A DNA stretch of 64,000 nucleotides from Haliclona indistincta (taxonomy: Eukaryota > Porifera > Demospongiae > Haplosclerida > Chalinidae), in assembly GCA_964017065.1 (NCBI GenBank), contig OZ024792.1, forward strand, positions 5,141,754 to 5,205,753, given 5' to 3'. The position numbers and the translations under genes are program-made. Positions 19,734 to 34,481 of this stretch are shown one piece after another. Every line of letters begins with the position of its first letter. The first letter of the stretch is position 1. The notes under the pieces are model-generated. The model did not search any database. It was not told the DNA's origin and was given only the letters and a program-made list of their open reading frames with translations.

Positions 19734-22281
19734 ATGGCCGAGGCCGATTTAGAGAAGAACCCTCCCCCTTCAGAAGAGGACAGGGAAGAGCCCAGGTTAG
19801 TTAGCATAAAGGAGCTACTGTTGAATGTATGCCGTAGTTTATCCTCCAGTCCTGCACCATGCTATGACCTAGTAGAAGGAGAAGATCCTGATGACTTTGT
19901 GAGCGTTGAGGTCCCGTCTCTCAACGACGAGGATCAAGGACGGACGGTAATGCCGCTTGCTGGACGACGCGGTGGTCTTCTCAGGCGAGCAAGAAAAACT
20001 AAACGTGAAACATCGATTCGAGGGAGCGACGAAGACTACACTTCAGGCGACATATCTCAAGTAAGCAGAGAGACCCTGAGTAACCACGCCCTCATTATAA
20101 TGCACCATGCACGTAGTTGACAACAGACGAAGATCACTTGTTCTCTTCTGACCCGCCATCTGTCACACAATCAATGCTTCGTGAGGACATGCTAATATCA
20201 CTGTCCCAGGCAGCTATAGAGGCATCCAGTATCACCACTCTTACTGCACCCTCGGCCGAACTGGTGACCCCTGCTGACGAGGAATCTACCAAAGGTGACT
20301 CAGCAATACACATTGATTATTGCGTTGTATATCATTAACAGAGGCTACAAAGGCACGGCTTGGCAGTATGTCAACAGATGAAAGAGAATTCGAAGACGAA
20401 GGTATAACAATGAATAACAGAACATTACTGAGACTCTCCCTCACTCCCTCCCTCCCTCTCTCTCCCTGATAGATGTCACTTCAACAACATGGGCAATGCA
20501 CCACAAGCATGTGTTCATTCTTAGTATATCGGGTAAGCCCATCTACAGTCGATACGGCAAAGAAGAGAAACTGGTCAGCTTGTTTGGCGTGATGCAAGCA
20601 CTGGTATCTATAGTACAAGACGATAATGACACACTCAGGTCAGATAGCATTTAGATTTTAGTTCGATGATGCTTTATGTTCTCGCCCTCTAGGTGCATAG
20701 AGACAGGCAGTCATCGAATCGTGTTTGTATCAAGGCAGCCGCTGGTGCTAGTAACTGCATCACGCTCACGCCAGCAGTCTGAGCAACAGGTGACTGCTAC
20801 CATCTCATGCTTTTATCATTGCGTTATTATTCTCAACACCAGCTCACTCTTCAGCTTCTCTATTGCTACTACCAGATCATTAGTGTACTCACTAATACCC
20901 AGTTACAGCAAATCTTTCAGCGCAGTGCAGGATTTGACCTTCGTCATCTCTTGCAAGGTTCATAATACCTTGTAGTGCTCACATGCATAATTATTTCTGT
21001 ATTGCAGGTTCTGAGAAATTTATCGATAATATTCTCACACTCACCAGCACTGACCCGTCGTATTTATTGTCAGGAGTGAGTCAATGTCCTTTGTCCCATC
21101 TCCTCTATCACTCTCACTTCTCACAGGTACGTTGCTTAGCTCTTCCAGTAGCCGTCCGTCAAGGAGTCACTTCCGCCATTACCCAATGCAAAACTAAGGT
21201 TGTCTTTCAACCATAGTTTTGCATATGGCAGCATCATTTTCTCTCATTTCAGGACATGTTGTTTGCTTTGTTGATAGCAAAAAATCAACTTATAACTTAT
21301 CTGAAACCGAAGGAACACTCCCTTCATCCTATTGGTATAACTTTATCTTTTTTCTACTAAATGCAGTTTCATTTTTTACAGATATTCATATGATTTTCAA
21401 TCTGGTGGATGCCTCAACTAGTTTTCAAGCAACTGAGACATGGACACCGATTTGTCTTCCCAAGTTCAATGATACTGGATTTCTTCATGCTTACGTGTGC
21501 TACCTGCCTGGTGACTCAAATGCTTGCTTGCTGCTTATATCAACGAATAGAGAAAAGTTTTTCGAACTCAAGCAGTGCAAGGAAAGAGTCATAGAGGTAT
21601 GTGTGTGTTGACTATGCATCACAGCTTAATGCGTTCTCTTTAACAGAAACTAGCTTTAGAACGGTCAGGAATTTTGGAACAAATTAACACAGCCATACAA
21701 AAAGCCAACTACAATATCAGTAAGACAAACTTGTTCTGGGAAACCTCTAATTATTCATGCACACATTTGTAGATCACCTACAGGCACCTCAGATCAGACA
21801 TTTTGTGTACAAATCTCGTAAGACCTCGTGCATCACTTCACCTGAAATGCCGAGCCTCTATTGCGAGGAAGAAGATCGACAAAGGTGAGAGGTCTTTCTC
21901 CCTCCCAGCCACCTCTCTACCTCTCCATAGACTGTTTGATCACTACATGATGATGAATCAGAAGCTGCACTCACAAACGTGGCCGACCAAGATACTCTAC
22001 CATGTAGGGGCTGATGAAGCTGTGCTAGGATGGGTAGGCTCGATCATCTGTACTACATTATAACATTTTTCTTTCAGAGAACGGCAAATTTTGATCTTTA
22101 TATCGTTTTTGATCCATTAATTTCTAAGCCTCAAGCTATCATGCTCGGAAACAAGCTCATTCGATGGATTAATGTGAGCTCATGATATCAACTGCTAGTG
22201 TAATTATTTATTGCTCATTATTCTCTGTTTCTTTAGAAAGAAGAAGATAAACTTATAATCACCAGTACATACACTTTCTAG
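19734..22281 (+). CDS. MON1: Vacuolar fusion protein MON1 homologue, 602 aa
   Basis: Fifteen exons: 19734-20060, 20117-20294, 20342-20401, 20473-20638, 20693-20789, 20843-20957, 21008-21075, 21127-21198, 21253-21334, 21382-21596, 21647-21719, 21773-21884, 21931-22033, 22078-22173, 22237-22281. The acidic N-terminus is variable. From the fourth exon the MON1 core is clear: HKHVFILSISGKPIYSRYG, then IVFVSRQPLVLVTASRSRQ, FALLIAKNQLITYL, TWTPICLPKFNDTGFLHAYV, IRHFVYKSRKTSCITSPE, and RWINKEEDKLIITSTYTF at the end. MON1 with CCZ1 is the exchange factor that activates Rab7 on maturing endosomes and autophagosomes, which fits functionally with nearby ATG9. GGTAAGCCC in exon 4 mimics a donor but encodes the conserved SGKP. 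Confidence 0.93.
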
Positions 22282-23059
22282 TATCTTGAGATGTGTGTAG
22301 GAATCATTCCATCTTGCTATATTCCTGCCTGTGGTGGGAACCATGGCTGTATTATACATTATGTATAGAATAATATTATTATTATAAATTATGTTCTTCT
22401 TGAGCTCATTCTATCACACGTACATGTACCCCTGGTCACACATGCTACTTAAAAAACAAGGGAGTTACTGACAGAGTATTGCAATTACATGTATGTCAGT
22501 GAAGAATTATCCATTATAACAAAGATCCGTATTGTCATAAGAAATGTGTCACCAGCATTATGAAGTATTGATATGAGGTTGCCTTGAAATGTTGTGCAGT
22601 AGTTAACTTCACCGATACTATAATTGTCTGCTATAAGTATAATTTTTTGTTTTAGGGTTGCATTTGATTATTTTTGCACATAGCATTAGTGTCTCAGGAT
22701 TACAGATAAATTAATCATCTGTGTAGCACGTTCCCTTAATATTTTTGTCTTCTTAAACAAATTTTTGTGCTGTTACATCACAAAATTTACCATTACACAA
22801 GGACTGACTCCATGAGCACAGCCTGGAGCCTCAAATTGGAAAGCCGCACATTAGCACCGGTGTTTTGACCATACATCTTCAAACTAGTTGTAGAGAGTGA
22901 TTTGGTAAAGCCTGTAGCAGGTATTTGTGAGCCTAAGCATGTTATGGTACAATCCAACCAACTGTCAATAATAATAATATTTATGTTCAAGATAGTTATT
23001 GAGTACATACAAGAACAGCATTGTATACCTACAGACTATAATTTATTGAATCTCTTGTT
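22282..23059. other. Intergenic stretch downstream of MON1 and UQCRQ
   Basis: AT-rich, 778 bp between convergent genes. One minus-strand open frame (22793-23008) is preceded by a CAG and could be a terminal exon or 3' UTR, but its sequence matches nothing I recognise. Confidence 0.4.
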
Positions 23060-23311
23060 CTATTTCTCCTCATTCTGATGCATGTAGTAAGCTTTCCTCA
23101 TTCGTCTGTCATGCTCTTTCTTGCTAAAGTACATAATCACACCAGCCGTAATCAGGCCCGGAGCTACGATGAACACATTATCGAAAAATCTCCTAACAGC
23201 ATTTCCGGGACTCTTTGTCAGCAATCCAGCAAATGTTCGTTGTTCAAATGGAGAAAGAGAGTAGGTGATGACGTGCCTAACACGTACACCTAGGTTGCCA
23301 AACTCTTTCAT
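23060..23311 (-). CDS. UQCRQ: Cytochrome b-c1 complex subunit 8 (UQCRQ), 83 aa
   Basis: A single coding exon. The N-terminus KEFGNLGVRVRHVITYSLSP followed by FEQR matches the hallmark of UQCRQ, and one membrane helix is visible (FIVAPGLITAGVIMYF), followed by a basic C-terminus. Human UQCRQ is 82 residues. It is a structural subunit of respiratory complex III near the quinone site. Splice signals suggest a noncoding first exon above 23406 joined across an intron at 23316-23406, so the gene is head-to-head with DAP1. Confidence 0.92.
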   Translation of the reverse strand: MKEFGNLGVRVRHVITYSLSPFEQRTFAGLLTKSPGNAVRRFFDNVFIVAPGLITAGVIMYFSKKEHDRRMRKAYYMHQNEEK

Positions 23312-23636
23312 CTCTCTGTAACAAAGGTGGTCTTTAATTAGAGTAAAGAAAAAAGAGTTGTAACTTATGAATTCTCATTTACCTTGCACAGAAAGTACTT
23401 ACTAACCTTGTACGACAATGCTGCAAGACGAAAGGAGACCAAACTGAGAACACTAGCTCCTATTTTAGCCAAGCAAGGGCGTGACTCGGGGTGTGAGCAA
23501 TAATACAATTATCAAGTTAGGGCGTGGCTAGTTATTAGTTACTAGTTATTAATTCCTCAAGTCTAGTGTGGTCTTGTCTCCATATACACACGAGGTCTTG
23601 AGTGTTTTAGATCAACGACTGTCTGTGGTGAGAGAG

Positions 23637-24137
23637 ATGTCTTCCAGCGACGCAAAGGAGCTTAAAGCTGGACATCCACCTGCTGGTAAAAATATGGTAA
23701 AATTGCTAACAGCTGTACATTTTTATTCCGGCATGCAGTGAAAGCTGGTGGGATGCGTGTTGTGACCAAGCATCGACACAAAGATCACGACAGTGATGCT
23801 TACGATGAAAAGTACCAGGATTCCGTCAATGCTATGGCGCCTCCAGTCAAGTATAGCCAACACCTCAATAAAATTCAATTGTTATAATAATTAATTTTCT
23901 TTGTTTCTTGTTTGATAGGCTTGATGTCAAGAACGAGGTCACACTGCCAGGTGGTGCTGCCAAAATTGGAAAAGTAAGTACCGAGAGTGTGTAGGAACTA
24001 TTCTCATGTCTCTGTTCATACAGTTGGAGAGTCCTACTCAAGCTGTGAAGTCCTACCATGACAAACCCCAGCCATCTCATTCTTATACTTCACCATCAAA
24101 ACCTAACGTCCGTATTAACCAGCCACGTAAAAACTGA
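23637..24137 (+). CDS. DAP: Death-associated protein 1 (DAP1) homologue, 109 aa
   Basis: Exons 23637-23685, 23739-23850, 23919-23973 and 24024-24137. The spliced N-terminus contains KAGHPPAVKAGGMRVVTKH, almost the human KAGHPPAVKAGGMRIVQKH, and the C-terminus ends INQPRKN (human IQQPRK). The protein is small, charged and probably disordered. Mammalian DAP1 is an mTOR substrate that restrains autophagy. Its location close to ATG9 and MON1 is noted, but no co-regulation is implied by sequence alone. Confidence 0.92.
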
Positions 24138-24327
24138 ACACAATGCCTTGCTCACTCATTGTCATTCAGAGGGCATCAACCACTCCAGGGACAATGCTAG
24201 CTATAAAAAAAACATATTTGAAAAACCAATGATTGTGTGTATAATCCACCTTTGTACTGACATGACTTTTAATCCACCTTTATACTGACACTGACTCCCA
24301 CTGTGTAATCGGTTGTATCAAAACAAT

Positions 24328-24863
24328 TTACCCAATACTATTGCTTGTATCGTTATGTGGTTGGTGTTTCTGGTCAAGAATGACCACAATGTCATTTCTT
24401 CCCTTCAACTCAAGCTGCACATGTTCCAGGTTCCACCTGCCTCCATGATGGACAGCAGTGGAGCGAATGTGTCCTGCAGTCCGACTGCCGTAAACTGGAA
24501 TTAATACCTAAAAATTGATGCAAAACTAGTTAAAATCATTCCGCCAGTTCTTACCTGTGCATTGGTTTCTGTGATCCTGTTCACTTTATTACTTAAATCT
24601 AAATATCTAACTTTTATTGGTTTTCCAAGCACTCTGCAAGCTCTCTCGTGTTCACTCAATGCTTCCACTGTCAGTGTGTAATATTGACTATGCACTAGCT
24701 TTCCTAGGCATACCATAAAGGTTCTAATTATCAGATTCTGTTAAATAATTATTAATTATAACTTACTATGGATGAGGTAATACATTACTGCAGAGCCAGA
24801 TACAGACACCACTGCTCCATACATAGCTATTTTGATAACTTTGTCAGGGAACTTGAACCACAT
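24328..24863 (-). CDS. COA1: Cytochrome c oxidase assembly factor 1 (COA1), 141 aa
   Basis: Three minus-strand exons: 24863-24767, 24703-24555, 24507-24328. Exon 1 encodes a short N-terminus and a membrane helix (IAMYGAVVSVSGSAVMYYLI). Exon 2 continues QYYTLTVEALSEHERACRVLGKP, aligning with human COA1 (YYKLAVEQLQSHPEAQEALGPP). Exon 3 has IPVYGSRTAGHIRS and WNLEHVQLELK, matching its C-terminal sheet. COA1 acts at the mitochondrial inner membrane in complex IV (and complex I) assembly. The second intron acceptor was set at TATGCCTAG to join the two conserved blocks in phase 1. Confidence 0.85.
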
Positions 24864-25100
24864 ACTGATCAGTGCTTGTTATCATGTACATGTAGTCCTT
24901 GCTGGAATAAATAATTTAACCCCTCGTGTACCGCAGTTATTGCGTCACACCCCATTCTCGTCTAGTACACAAATCGCGTCAGAAGTGACTCGCGCTCGCT
25001 CGTTGACAGTGTGAAGAGTCTTGCTTGCCACGCGGTGATCGTCCAGGCTATAGACGTACTTATTCTCTTGTAGGACGTGTGTTTGTGAATCCTTTCGACA

Positions 25101-28726
<3,626 letters not shown>

Positions 28727-28949
28727 TAGCTCGAGAGCGAGAGGCTACAGTAGTGTAGTGTCAACACCTTGTTCGTGAAATTTGTCACAGCAAAAGGAAT
28801 TGCGTTATTCGTTCATATTATACAACCGTATTTAGCTACAGGCATTTCAGTAGCACTTTCCTTTACAGATATAAACTCTGATTAATTTATCATGTTATGA
28901 AGTAAAATGGTTTTCAGATATTAAGCAAAAATCTATGTTTATGAATGTC

Positions 28950-31900
28950 CTATGATGCTTTTTCGGTTGTTTCATCATCTTTAGTGGATAGTTCCTTTGT
29001 GAAATATTTAAAGATGGAGTCTAAAGATAACCAAGACGTCTCTTCGTGCCTCTTGGTACCTATTACAAAACCGTTATTGTTAGTGATAAAACGTATTGAG
29101 TAACCATACCAGCTGATACTCTGGGGACATCATTCCTGTGTGTTTGCTGAGGATGGTCAAGTGGATTATCACTGGTGACCCAGTTTATAGCATTCTGAAG
29201 AAAAATGCATGTGTAATTAAATAAAGGGCACCGCAGTCAATTGCATTAATGCACCTCCTTCATCCAGTGCTTAACTGTTCTTTTCAATCTCTCAGCACTG
29301 TGTACTGAGTCAGTGAAGGCTACCTTCTGAACTAATTGCTGGAATGCTTCAAAATATGTATTTGCCTTGAAATGAAATTACCATTAAAATGCAGCAATGT
29401 TGTGATGAATATTAACATTTACCAGCTCAGTTGTGACTATTCCTCCATAGCTGTGAGCTACTATATAAATCCGGGTTGCTGACGACTTTGTTATAAAGTT
29501 CTTCCACACATACTGGGCATGCTCCTCTGGAGTTGAATTTCCCTACAGTAGTAAATTATCGGATATTTCAGATACCCTTCCGTGACGTCCGTATACTGTC
29601 TAAACAGCAAGCAAGTTTCTTTGTTCCTACTCGTGTTCCTAAAACTTTATCTTTAGTTCACGTGGCGCTACTCGCTTTCTGCTGAACTTCTCGCGTCTGG
29701 CAAGAAGCGCTCATTTCGTTTTGTGTCCGTTTCCTGCCTGCTCGTAGACTTTGTTCTCTGCCAGCTCAGCAGTTGTTAAAAAATGGCCGACGCCAGCCCT
29801 AGCAGCGCAAAAGACTTAGAAATTGTGGAAGAGGCGAAAGAAGAAGAAGAGGAAGAAGACGATCAGATTGAAATATCTAATGTCGAGTATAACAAGCTTG
29901 ACGACCCTATCGAGGACCAACCAGAGAGCTCTGAATCAAATGGAAACGATGAAAGTCGCTTACAAGGCAGTAAAGAATCAAAGAACAACACAGAGAAAGG
30001 TTCAAACAGTTTGCCTAAAAGTAAATGGGAAAGAAGCGGTTCCAACACAGCTAGTTTGTCTGAACAAGCAATTCGATCACGTGTCTTTGTCGGCCATCTT
30101 GACACCGATCAATGCTCTCGTGTAGACGTGGTGAAGCTTTTCGAAGAGTGTGGGCCTGTATGTGAAGGCCGTCTCCTTGCAACATGGTTACGGATTCGTT
30201 CAATATGAGGAAATTGAGTCTGCACTAAAAGCTCTAGAAGATTTGCACGGGAGAAAATTTTTTGGCATGAACCTAGGTATGCATAGTGCAACATTATGAC
30301 ACAGTGCCTTTATGCAACTTGTCTATTTGTAGTGGTGGATAAACCTTTAATGTGGAAGAAGCTTGATGGAGGTAAACTAACCACCAATAGCCACCACTCC
30401 TTATCTCTATCTCTACACAGATGAACCTGTAACTACTAAATACACTGGAGGAGGCAGGTCAAAGCCTTTCAGAGAACGGCCCAAACAAAGAACGCGAGAA
30501 GAGCATTATGATTGGGATGGGGCACCTGCACGATATCGTGATCCTGACTACGAGAGGTACCTGGAGATGAGATACATGGAAGAAATGCTGGCTGAGCGTC
30601 ACCACAGTGACCGATACTATGCTCCTCCACGACACCACTATCGACAACCCCCACCTCCAGATTATGGTCATGAGTGGCACGATATGGCACCTCGTAGCAG
30701 CTATGCTCGTCCGAGAGACGATCCGTACGATCACATGCCCTTTGAACGAGAAAGACGACAGTACAGTAGATATGGATACTGATATTACTGCATACCACAT
30801 CTTGATGCCGATTTCATGTATAACATGCTTTTCTAGTGTGCTTGAATGCTCATAACCATGCTTGCATTATGCTTGTGCTTGTTGCCCATTTTTTAAACAC
30901 TAAACCTCTGAAAGGGTAGTTTGTGAGCTAGCTATGCCAGAGACTGTTAGCTAGCGCTTCACTCACTTTAACAAGCTTTTTCTTTCCTGCAATAAGTTGG
31001 TGGTTTAGATTTGTATTTAACACTACCACACTGTAGCCCTCCTGAGGGAGGGAGGGAGAGAAAGGTATCATTATAGACACTAAAACTGTGACACACCTTA
31101 ACTGCTCTCTGAATAAAGGGCAGCTGTGTTCCACTGTCAAGGCAATCATTAATAATCAAACTACAGAATAATAATAATAATCAATTATGCTATAATCAGG
31201 ATGTTTAGGATGACCAGATGATCTAAATGTACTATCTAGCAGCTTGCCTTCTTGCCCATTGCCCTGCTCTCACCACTCCACTGCCATGAATCAGCACCAT
31301 CATTTTGGGTTTTTTTAAATAGTCCTTACTTGCAAAGAAGAAAGAAGATGCTGCTTCTTTCTGTTTCGGGTTTGGTTTCTACAGTACAGAAAGGTCAAGT
31401 CGATAAGGAACTAGCAAGCAGCTTGTACTGTATTATCTATGTAGCAAGCATGGTATTGTACTTGTATTGGTACAGGAATTCTCTGTAGATGAGCCTCTGT
31501 CTCTAGCAAGGAATAAACATGCTCTGTGATGACCTGTAGTTGAGGTAGTACTGACACTGTCATCTCATTGACTGGTCTACCTCTCCTAGTGCTTCATAGT
31601 GGCATTGGTTGTAGGTCTTGTCTCCTTTGATAGCTTCAAATACAAAACCTTCTCCAGAGGTAATGTTTTGCAACTTTCTGTCTAAGTAATGTAATGGTAA
31701 TACCTAGCCTCGTTCCCAAGCTCAATCCTCTGTAGAGCCTGGGGACGAGGCTATGACTTACCTATAAAAGTGTATCCAAACTCAGCCAGTGTCTCTGGAA
31801 ATTCATTCATTGGATGTTTTTGTTTTATCTTAGGGATGGCTTTAGCAGGCGGATCTGTTGAGCTTGCCTCTTGCACAGTTGTAGGTTTCTCAATGCTTCC

Positions 31901-32255
31901 CTCATCCTCTTTTTGCTGCTTGGAATCCTTTTCTTCAGAGCTGTCCATCAGTGTTGGAGCTGATGGTTCCTCTGTGGTTTGTTTGTCATCTTTATTAGTA
32001 GTATCTTCGGCAGTATCATTTTCTGGCGGTACGTCTGAGGGTACTGGTACTTTCTCTTCAACCTCTCCCTTAGCTTCCCTTATCTGAGTCTCCTGATCTT
32101 CTGGTGAACTGATGCACTTCTGGTCATTTGCCTCAGCCTCAGATTGTAAATCTTGATGAGTTCCAGATTCTTGAATGGTTTCCTCTATTGGAAACGATAG
32201 AATAAACTATTAGTCAATTTCAACGCACCCCACCAGTTGATTGTTTGTCTGCCAT
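28950..32255 (-). CDS. ARB2A: ARB2A/FAM172A homologue, copy A, 437 aa
   Basis: Eleven minus-strand exons: 32255-32234, 32184-31762, 31681-31581, 31533-31462, 31378-31248, 31160-31097, 31041-30967, 29542-29423, 29365-29255, 29194-29110, 29059-28950. A long acidic N-terminus precedes [13 protein letters not shown], then the Arb2 alpha/beta-hydrolase-like fold: [99 protein letters not shown]. Human FAM172A shows the same blocks in order. The family is related to fission yeast Arb2 and linked to AGO2-dependent splicing control. The fifth intron uses a GC donor (AG|GCAAGC). Intron 7 (1.4 kb) contains an opposite-strand RRM gene. Confidence 0.92.
29783..30782 (+). pseudogene. RRM protein gene, copy A, frameshifted, nested in ARB2A intron 7
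   Basis: Compared with the intact copy at 39021, exon 1 (29783-30276) carries a 4-bp insertion at about 30157-30161, inside the RRM after EECGPV. Translation then leaves the frame and stops within about 15 codons, removing the RNP1 half of the RRM and the Arg/Tyr-rich tail. Exons 2 (30333-30371) and 3 (30421-30782) remain otherwise open. Either this copy is inactivated, or a short N-terminal product of 141 residues is made. A sequencing or assembly error is the main alternative. Confidence 0.75.
30783..30966. other. ARB2A intron 7 remainder, copy A
   Basis: Between the nested RRM gene stop and ARB2A exon 7. It holds the 3' end of the RRM transcript and the ARB2A donor; no other feature is seen. 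Confidence 0.5.
31706..31757. repeat. Short hairpin in ARB2A intron 2
   Basis: TAGCCTCGTTCCCAAGCTC is followed, after about 11 nt, by its near reverse complement GAGCCTGGGGACGAGGCTA. The stem ends just before the exon 2 donor. The same structure is present in copy B (about 40925-40975). Confidence 0.6.
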
Positions 32256-32395
32256 TATAGAACTGATCTGTTCAACGTGACAAGTTTGAAAAGAGCTGCT
32301 CAGCTGCTGCTGGCTGGAGTATATAAACAGTACTACAGCTACCACCCAGCACACTAATGTCATGAGAGGCGTGGTCAAAATTAATGTAGCATAAC

Positions 32396-33343
32396 CATAG
32401 ATTTATGAGACTACATAACCGGGATTGAAAACAGTGCATGTGCGTTGAAACACTCTGCGTCCGTTGCTAGGGTGGACTTGCAATATGGCTGTCAGCTGCG
32501 CAGTAACGGTCAAACGACAAACGCTTAAAGGAGACACCTACACACACAGCAGATGCTGTGCGAATTGGCTTCACACGTCAGAGATGCTTGTTTGTGAGCT
32601 GATAGAAGCTTGAGCGATTTTTCGTACTGTGACAGGCCTTTTGCTTTGAAACAAGCAAGAAAGCCGGTATTTCACAGGCACACTGAATACTACAAACAAA
32701 TGCATCGATGGTACTATACCCATTCAGTTGTATGGAACAATAGTTGATCTTTTAAACTGAAAGGCTGTCTTGGCTCCCAGTTGCTTGGTATTGTCCCTAA
32801 AGGGATTCCCGTGAATCAACTAAAAACAGCTAAATTCTCTACTCTAGTGACAATTTTGTTCTACACAAATTGCTAATGCAGCCAAATACTACACTACTTT
32901 ATACAGGAGGCATTGGTTGACACTTAGAAACAACCAAGTAAACCACCAGAAGCTTTAGTGATTCACAGAAGGGATCCCTGCAAATGCGCTGTTCGTTTGG
33001 AAATGAAAAACTGCATGCAAAAGACTCGATCTCGGTTTTAAGCTTTACCATGACTGAGAAGAGAGTGCATCGAGTCTGAAAAGCTGGTTGGATTTCTTGA
33101 AGCGCCTTGAGCTTTCCAGCAAACGAGTCACAAAGGCCAAAAATTAGCCCAAAAACCAGCCAAAACCCAGCTTTTTCAATCGGACACGGAGTGCTTCACG
33201 AGGTTGGTATGCGTTGCTATTGCTATTGTATGTACTTTATCAACTTTTCCTCACTGTATTTTTCCATTCTTTTCAGCTTTTGTTGAAATTCCTTATTGCT
33301 TTTTTCAGCTGTGCAAAATTGAGAAAGTAAATCATTGCATACA
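32396..33343. other. Spacer between ARB2A copy A and the kinase gene
   Basis: No gene is supported. A 42-codon frame from about 32485 (MAVSCAVTVKRQ) follows a GC-rich, promoter-like stretch but matches nothing. The rest is unremarkable sequence with no splice-linked coding blocks. Confidence 0.4.
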
Positions 33344-34393
33344 TTATACAGTACCTATAGCCAGCTGCTCTTGGAGTGCTCGTTCTTTAGCAATAATGGT
33401 CTGATCTCTTTCCTTCACTTGTTTTTTCAGTGTTTCTAATTCAGCTCTCTGCTGCTTCAGTTCAGCTAGTGTCTCCAGAGTGTTAATGTGTGGTAATGGC
33501 TGTTGTTTGCACTGCTCTTCCATCCTTCTTGCCAGTTCTCTGCTACTCGGTCGTTGATCAGGAATGTCTCGCAGACATTGGACGATAATAGTGAAAAGAG
33601 GATGGCGATGGCCACCCATCTGATTCAGTGAACTACGACGCTTGCCAACCTGCATCTCCTTTTTCTTGAAATCCTCCTCAGTCACAGTGGAATCTTGAAC
33701 ATAAGGCGGTTCTTGATTTATCAAGTATATGGCAAGATGGCCAAATGAGAATATATCGAGCTTATCACTGTATCTTGGCGGTCGTGCAAGTGACTCTGGA
33801 GGCATGAAGTCTGGAGCTCCAGGACACAATGTTCTAGTTCGCACTAGTGCTGCTTCTCTGTCAAACAGCTTAGCTACTCCAAGGTCAGCAATCTTTGCTC
33901 TGAGAGACTCAGTGAGCAGCACATTGCCAGCATTGAGGTCACGATGTATGATGGGGATGGAGTGGAGGTAAGCCAGACCATAGGCCACATCTCTGAGAAT
34001 GCTGGTCTTGTAAGGGAGAGGGATGTCGCGGTATGTTTTCATGCAGTGCTCCAGGTCCATGTGCATGTACTCCATGATGAGGCCGATGTCTGCCTCGTCA
34101 CGACCATAATGAACTCCCATGAACTGGACTATGTTGGGATGGCGAAGACCACTGTGGAGCTCACACTCTCGTCGAAAACTGTCGATAACTCCTTTTCTCT
34201 GCTGTGCTCCTACTGGCTCATGTCCTCCTCTTCCGACCAGTATATCGTGGAGGCGCTTGGCAATACAAGGAAGACCATTGACTCGTACCTCGTACACTAT
34301 ACCATAGCAACCTTGTCCTCTCGCCTTTCCGTCGCCTAAACCTTCAACAGACTTAATTTCACTCTTGTCAGCCATATCAGGGGACAGGGGCAC
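33344..34393 (-). CDS. Intronless TKL-type protein kinase with C-terminal coiled coil, 349 aa
   Basis: A complete single-exon frame. Kinase motifs in order: glycine loop GQGCYGIVYE (about residues 27-36), catalytic Lys in CIAKRL, a 15-residue insert, alpha-C Glu in FRRECELHSGLRHPNIV, catalytic loop HRDLNAGNVLL, metal motif DLG (usually DFG) in IADLGVAKL, APE-like MPPES, and subdomain IX DIFSFGHLAIYL. About 70 C-terminal residues are Gln/Glu/Lys-rich and helical (LAELKQQRAELETLKKQVKE). It resembles tyrosine-kinase-like kinases expanded in basal animals; Ser/Thr or Tyr specificity is unknown. An in-frame ATG six codons inside is an alternative start. It is divergent from the ORF at 34482, 88 bp away. 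Confidence 0.85.
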   Translation of the reverse strand: MPLSPDMADKSEIKSVEGLGDGKARGQGCYGIVYEVRVNGLPCIAKRLHDILVGRGGHEPVGAQQRKGVIDSFRRECELHSGLRHPNIVQFMGVHYGRDEADIGLIMEYMHMDLEHCMKTYRDIPLPYKTSILRDVAYGLAYLHSIPIIHRDLNAGNVLLTESLRAKIADLGVAKLFDREAALVRTRTLCPGAPDFMPPESLARPPRYSDKLDIFSFGHLAIYLINQEPPYVQDSTVTEEDFKKKEMQVGKRRSSLNQMGGHRHPLFTIIVQCLRDIPDQRPSSRELARRMEEQCKQQPLPHINTLETLAELKQQRAELETLKKQVKERDQTIIAKERALQEQLAIGTV

Positions 34394-34481
34394 CCGGTTC
34401 GGAAACTATGCGTCTCGCTATGCGTAGATAAGTAACTATAATAACACGGAAACCATAAACTCACGCATACTGATTGTTATC

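Noticed and set aside
20117..20338. Separate small gene at this open frame
   Set aside because: It is exon 2 of MON1; the apparent start is TTG directly after a splice acceptor.
22793..23008. Minus-strand open frame with a possible acceptor, as an extra exon or gene
   Set aside because: No recognisable protein, no upstream exon that would join to it, and it lies in a likely 3' UTR.
28950..29542. First read as a 5'-truncated ARB2A fragment next to the RRM gene
   Set aside because: The missing N-terminal exons were found further up the same strand (30967-32255), so the gene is complete and the RRM gene is nested in its intron.
32485..32613. 42-codon plus-strand frame in the spacer as a gene
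   Set aside because: Too short, no family match and no splice partner.
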